The notes below the pieces were generated by a model that did no database searches, was not told where the DNA came from, and saw only the letters and a list, made by a program, of their open reading frames with translations. A program made the translations under genes and the position numbers. From Mesobacillus sp. S13 (GTDB lineage: Bacteria; Bacillota; Bacilli; Bacillales; Cytobacillaceae), in contig NZ_CP084622.1 in assembly GCF_020422885.1 (NCBI RefSeq), positions 1,693,001 through 1,757,000 of the forward strand: DNA of 64,000 nt, written 5' to 3'. This document shows, piece by piece, positions 61,523 to 64,000 of this stretch. Numbering within the stretch: the first letter of the stretch is position 1; each line of letters begins with the position of its first letter.

Positions 61523-61948
61523 TTGTCTAGCTCCAGCGCCTAGCCAGTTTTCATCCCCGACACTGCATCCTTGAGTATCTTGCGAGAAGCGTTAGCTTTG
61601 AGCAGCTCGAGTCGCTTGTATAGCTGCGGCTCCTAACTCCTCGAGACGTTTCGGTCCTGCCAATGAAGTCAAAGAGCGACTTCACTGTCAAGCCCTCCAA
61701 CGCTTGTCGGAGTTGGGCAGTCGCCTCCGCTTTTCGAATTGTCTAGTTTCGCCTCCTAGAAACTCCGAAACTTCAACTCCGCCGGCAGAAGCAAAAAGCG
61801 CTTCTTTGTCGGAGTCTCCAGTTTCTGCGTTTCTGGGCAGTCGGCTATACTTTTCGATTTCGGTCCGCCCAATGAAGTCAAAGAACGACTTCACTGGTCG
61901 GCCCTCCAGCGCTTGTCGGGGCTGGGCAAGGCGCTTGCGCTTTTCGAA
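61523..61948 (+). repeat. composite family-A repeat between rnc and smc
   Basis: Two nested copies are present. The first (about 61523-61738) is split by about 70 bases (AGTTTTCATCCCCGACACTG...) and has arms AACTCC (about 61635) and GGAGTT (about 61709). The second (about 61739-61948) contains the same CCTCCTAGAAACTCCG... insert as at 32446. Its inner stem is CCGCCCA/TGGTCGG around TGAAGTC/GACTTCA, and it ends GGGGCTGGGCAAGGCGCTTGCGCTTTTCG. It leaves about 40 bases before the smc start. Confidence 0.85.
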
Positions 61949-61991
61949 TGACAACTTAGAGAAATAGTTTAACTGGAAAGGGAGAGCCATA

Positions 61992-64000
61992 TTGTTTTTA
62001 AAACGATTAGATGTGGTCGGCTTTAAATCGTTTGCGGAAAGGATTTCAGTAGAATTCGTTCCAGGTGTGACTGCTGTCGTGGGTCCAAATGGTAGCGGGA
62101 AAAGCAATATTACTGACTCCATCCGCTGGGTTCTGGGGGAACAATCAGCCAAGTCGCTTCGTGGTGCAAAAATGGAAGATATCATTTTTGCTGGAAGTGA
62201 TTCACGGAAGCCGCTGAATTTCGCAGAAGTAACGTTGACCCTTGATAATGAAGATCAATCACTGCCGCTGGATTACAATGAAGTGAGTGTAACCCGGCGT
62301 GTCTACCGTTCAGGAGACAGTGAATATTTGATCAACAAACAGAATTGCCGACTTAAGGATATTGTTGATTTGTTCATGGATTCAGGACTGGGCCGTGAAG
62401 CTTTCTCCATTATCAGCCAAGGGAGGGTTGAGGAAATCCTCAACAGCAAACCTGAGGACCGCAGGACGATTTTTGAAGAGGCTGCTGGTGTCCTGAAATA
62501 CAAATCCCGAAAGAAAAAAGCAGAAAGCAAGCTTTTTGAAACGCAGGAAAATTTAAATCGGGTGACGGACATCATCCATGAATTAGAAGGCCAGGTAGAG
62601 CCGTTAAAAATCCAGGCTGCAATTGCAAAGGATTACCTGCAGCAAAAGGAAGAACTAGAACAGATTGAAGTAGCGTTGACTGCCTATGAAATCGAAGATC
62701 TGCATGGGCGATGGGAACAGCTTTCCAGGCAGCTTGAACAGCATAAGGAAAATGAAATCAAACAGTCTGCTGGCCTTCAGAAGAAAGAAGCTGAAATTGA
62801 AAAAATGAGGGACCAGCTTGCCGCGCTGGACGAATCAGTCAGCGATTTGCAGAATGTGCTTTTGTATGCAAGTGAGGAGCTAGAAAAGCTTGAAGGCAGA
62901 CGAGAAGTACTCAAGGAAAGAAAGAAGAATGCATCACAAAACAAAGGGCAGCTAGAAAAGAATATTGCGGAGCTGACAACTTCGATTGAGCAGCTGGAAA
63001 ACCAGAAGGCTGAGTACGAACAATCTGTTTCTGTATTAGCTGGCGAAGCTGCCGCATTCCAGAAAGAGCTTCAGCAGAAGCAGGAGCAGTTAAAGTTATA
63101 CAGTGAAGATGTCGAGCATAAAATCGATTCTATCAAAAGCGATTATATCGAGGTGCTGAACGAACAGGCTGGTGCCAAAAATGAAAAAATCTATATTGAA
63201 CAACAGCTGCAGCAGCAAGCAGCCAAAGGATCCAGGCTGGATAATGACAACGATCGTTTTGTCTCAGTTCGTGATGAAATCAATGAGAGGAAAGCGGAAA
63301 TAGAGAAAAAGGTGGCCTCTACCCAGCAGGAATTGGAGGAGCAGGCTAGAATCTTTTTTGAAGAACAGAAGAAGCTTGAATCCTTACGGAATAATTACGA
63401 GAAGCAAGAGAAAACATTGTATCAAGCCTATCAGTACTTGCAGCAAGCTAAATCAAAGAAAGAAATGCTCGAAGAAATGGAAGAGGATTATTCAGGCTTT
63501 TTTCAAGGTGTAAAAGAAGTGCTGAAGGCGAGGGATACCCGTCTGCAAGGAATAGAGGGTGCGATTGCTGAACTCATTCAAGTTCCTAAGCAATATGAAA
63601 CGGCAATGGAAACGGCTCTCGGCGGTGCGATGCAGCATATTGTTGTCCAAAATGAAGAGAATGCGAGAGCAGCAATCCAGTTCCTGAAGCAAAAATCATT
63701 TGGTAGAGCTACCTTCCTTCCCTTGAGCATCATCAAAGGGAAATATTTGGCATCCTCACAGCTTTCGCTTCTTTCAGGCCACAGTGCTTATGTCGGTACT
63801 GCTGAGGAATTGATTCAATTCGATCAAAAGTATGCCGAAGTCGTAAAGAACTTGCTTGGCAATGTAGTGATCGCCAGGGATTTAAAAGGTGCCAATGAAA
63901 TTGCCAAAATGCTGCAATACCGCATCAGGATCGTTACACTTGATGGCGATGTGGTCAATCCTGGCGGGTCGATGACTGGGGGAGCAGTGAAGCAAAAATC
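61992..64000 (+). CDS. smc: chromosome condensation ATPase Smc, 3' end outside window
   Basis: Smc dimers with ScpA/ScpB organise and segregate chromosomes. The first 669 codons are present. The start is TTG at 61992 behind GGGAGAG. The N-terminal head has FKSFAERISVEFVPG and the Walker A VGPNGSGKSNITDSIRWVLGEQS (about residues 31-53). A long coiled coil runs from about residue 170 to 500. The hinge follows from about residue 510, with conserved GRATFLPLS and GDVVNPGGSMTGGA. The frame is open to the window edge with no break. Confidence 0.97.
   Translation, partial: MFLKRLDVVGFKSFAERISVEFVPGVTAVVGPNGSGKSNITDSIRWVLGEQSAKSLRGAKMEDIIFAGSDSRKPLNFAEVTLTLDNEDQSLPLDYNEVSVTRRVYRSGDSEYLINKQNCRLKDIVDLFMDSGLGREAFSIISQGRVEEILNSKPEDRRTIFEEAAGVLKYKSRKKKAESKLFETQENLNRVTDIIHELEGQVEPLKIQAAIAKDYLQQKEELEQIEVALTAYEIEDLHGRWEQLSRQLEQHKENEIKQSAGLQKKEAEIEKMRDQLAALDESVSDLQNVLLYASEELEKLEGRREVLKERKKNASQNKGQLEKNIAELTTSIEQLENQKAEYEQSVSVLAGEAAAFQKELQQKQEQLKLYSEDVEHKIDSIKSDYIEVLNEQAGAKNEKIYIEQQLQQQAAKGSRLDNDNDRFVSVRDEINERKAEIEKKVASTQQELEEQARIFFEEQKKLESLRNNYEKQEKTLYQAYQYLQQAKSKKEMLEEMEEDYSGFFQGVKEVLKARDTRLQGIEGAIAELIQVPKQYETAMETALGGAMQHIVVQNEENARAAIQFLKQKSFGRATFLPLSIIKGKYLASSQLSLLSGHSAYVGTAEELIQFDQKYAEVVKNLLGNVVIARDLKGANEIAKMLQYRIRIVTLDGDVVNPGGSMTGGAVKQK

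Noticed and set aside
61688..62185. 165-codon minus frame over the rnc-smc interval
   Set aside because: Its first part is antisense to the start of smc and the rest is family-A repeat.

Overview
The window is a chromosomal core segment of a spore-forming, low-to-moderate GC Gram-positive bacterium of the family Bacillaceae. The evidence is gene order, protein similarity recalled from Bacillus subtilis, and sporulation genes (spoIIGA, sigE, sigG, spoVM). Order is close to the B. subtilis ylxW-to-smc region, but several B. subtilis neighbours (ylmA/ylmB, the cys/sat cluster after pyrE, sdaAB/sdaAA before recG) are absent. Repeat families and divergence from B. subtilis suggest a Mesobacillus/Neobacillus-like genus; that placement is inference. 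Almost everything is on the + strand; only rqcH and rpmB are on the - strand.

Region by region. 1-4.4 kb: the end of the division/cell-wall cluster (ylxW partial, ylxX, sbp, ftsA, ftsZ). 4.4-7.4 kb: the mother-cell/forespore sigma cluster spoIIGA-sigE-sigG, with recognisable candidate sporulation promoters. 7.5-11.8 kb: ylmC, pgeF/ylmD, ylmE, sepF, ylmG, ylmH, divIVA, which serve Z-ring assembly and polar organisation. 11.8-15.3 kb: a T-box-controlled ileS and the DksA-like ylyA. 15.8-17.2 kb: lspA and an RluD-type pseudouridine synthase. 17.2-29.1 kb: a complete pyrimidine operon (pyrR-P-B-C-carA-carB-pyrK-D-F-E) with one sigma-A promoter and three PyrR attenuators. 29.2-32.3 kb: a small accessory stretch (an unrecognised membrane-anchored protein and a DedA protein), then convergent rqcH. 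32.8-53.6 kb: Ca-ATPase yloB, yicC, remA, gmk, rpoZ, coaBC, priA, def, fmt, rsmB, rlmN, prpC, prkC, rsgA, rpe, thiN, spoVM, rpmB (-), yloU, fakA. 54-64 kb: recG, then the fatty-acid/phospholipid operon fapR-plsX-fabD-fabG with a FapR operator, acpP, rnc and the start of smc.

No prophage, transposase, CRISPR array, tRNA, rRNA or defence system is seen. The least explained material lies between genes. It includes a dispersed, structured repeat family (copies at about 10.2, 15.7, 32.4-32.8 and 61.5-61.9 kb) whose hairpin arms co-vary between copies. There is also a 307-bp element with perfect 11-bp terminal inverted repeats between fabG and acpP, an array of 52-bp tandem repeats upstream of recG, and a 20-bp periodic array upstream of lspA. 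Two tiny reading frames also deserve attention: a three-codon ORF whose stop overlaps the yloB start, and a 54-codon ORF overlapping the yicC start.

Functionally the window joins cell division (ftsA, ftsZ, sepF, divIVA), developmental sigma factors, translation and ribosome maintenance (ileS, def, fmt, rsmB, rlmN, rsgA, rpmB, rqcH, ylmH), nucleotide and cofactor synthesis (pyr, gmk, coaBC, thiN), Ser/Thr signalling (prpC/prkC), and lipid synthesis with its regulator.
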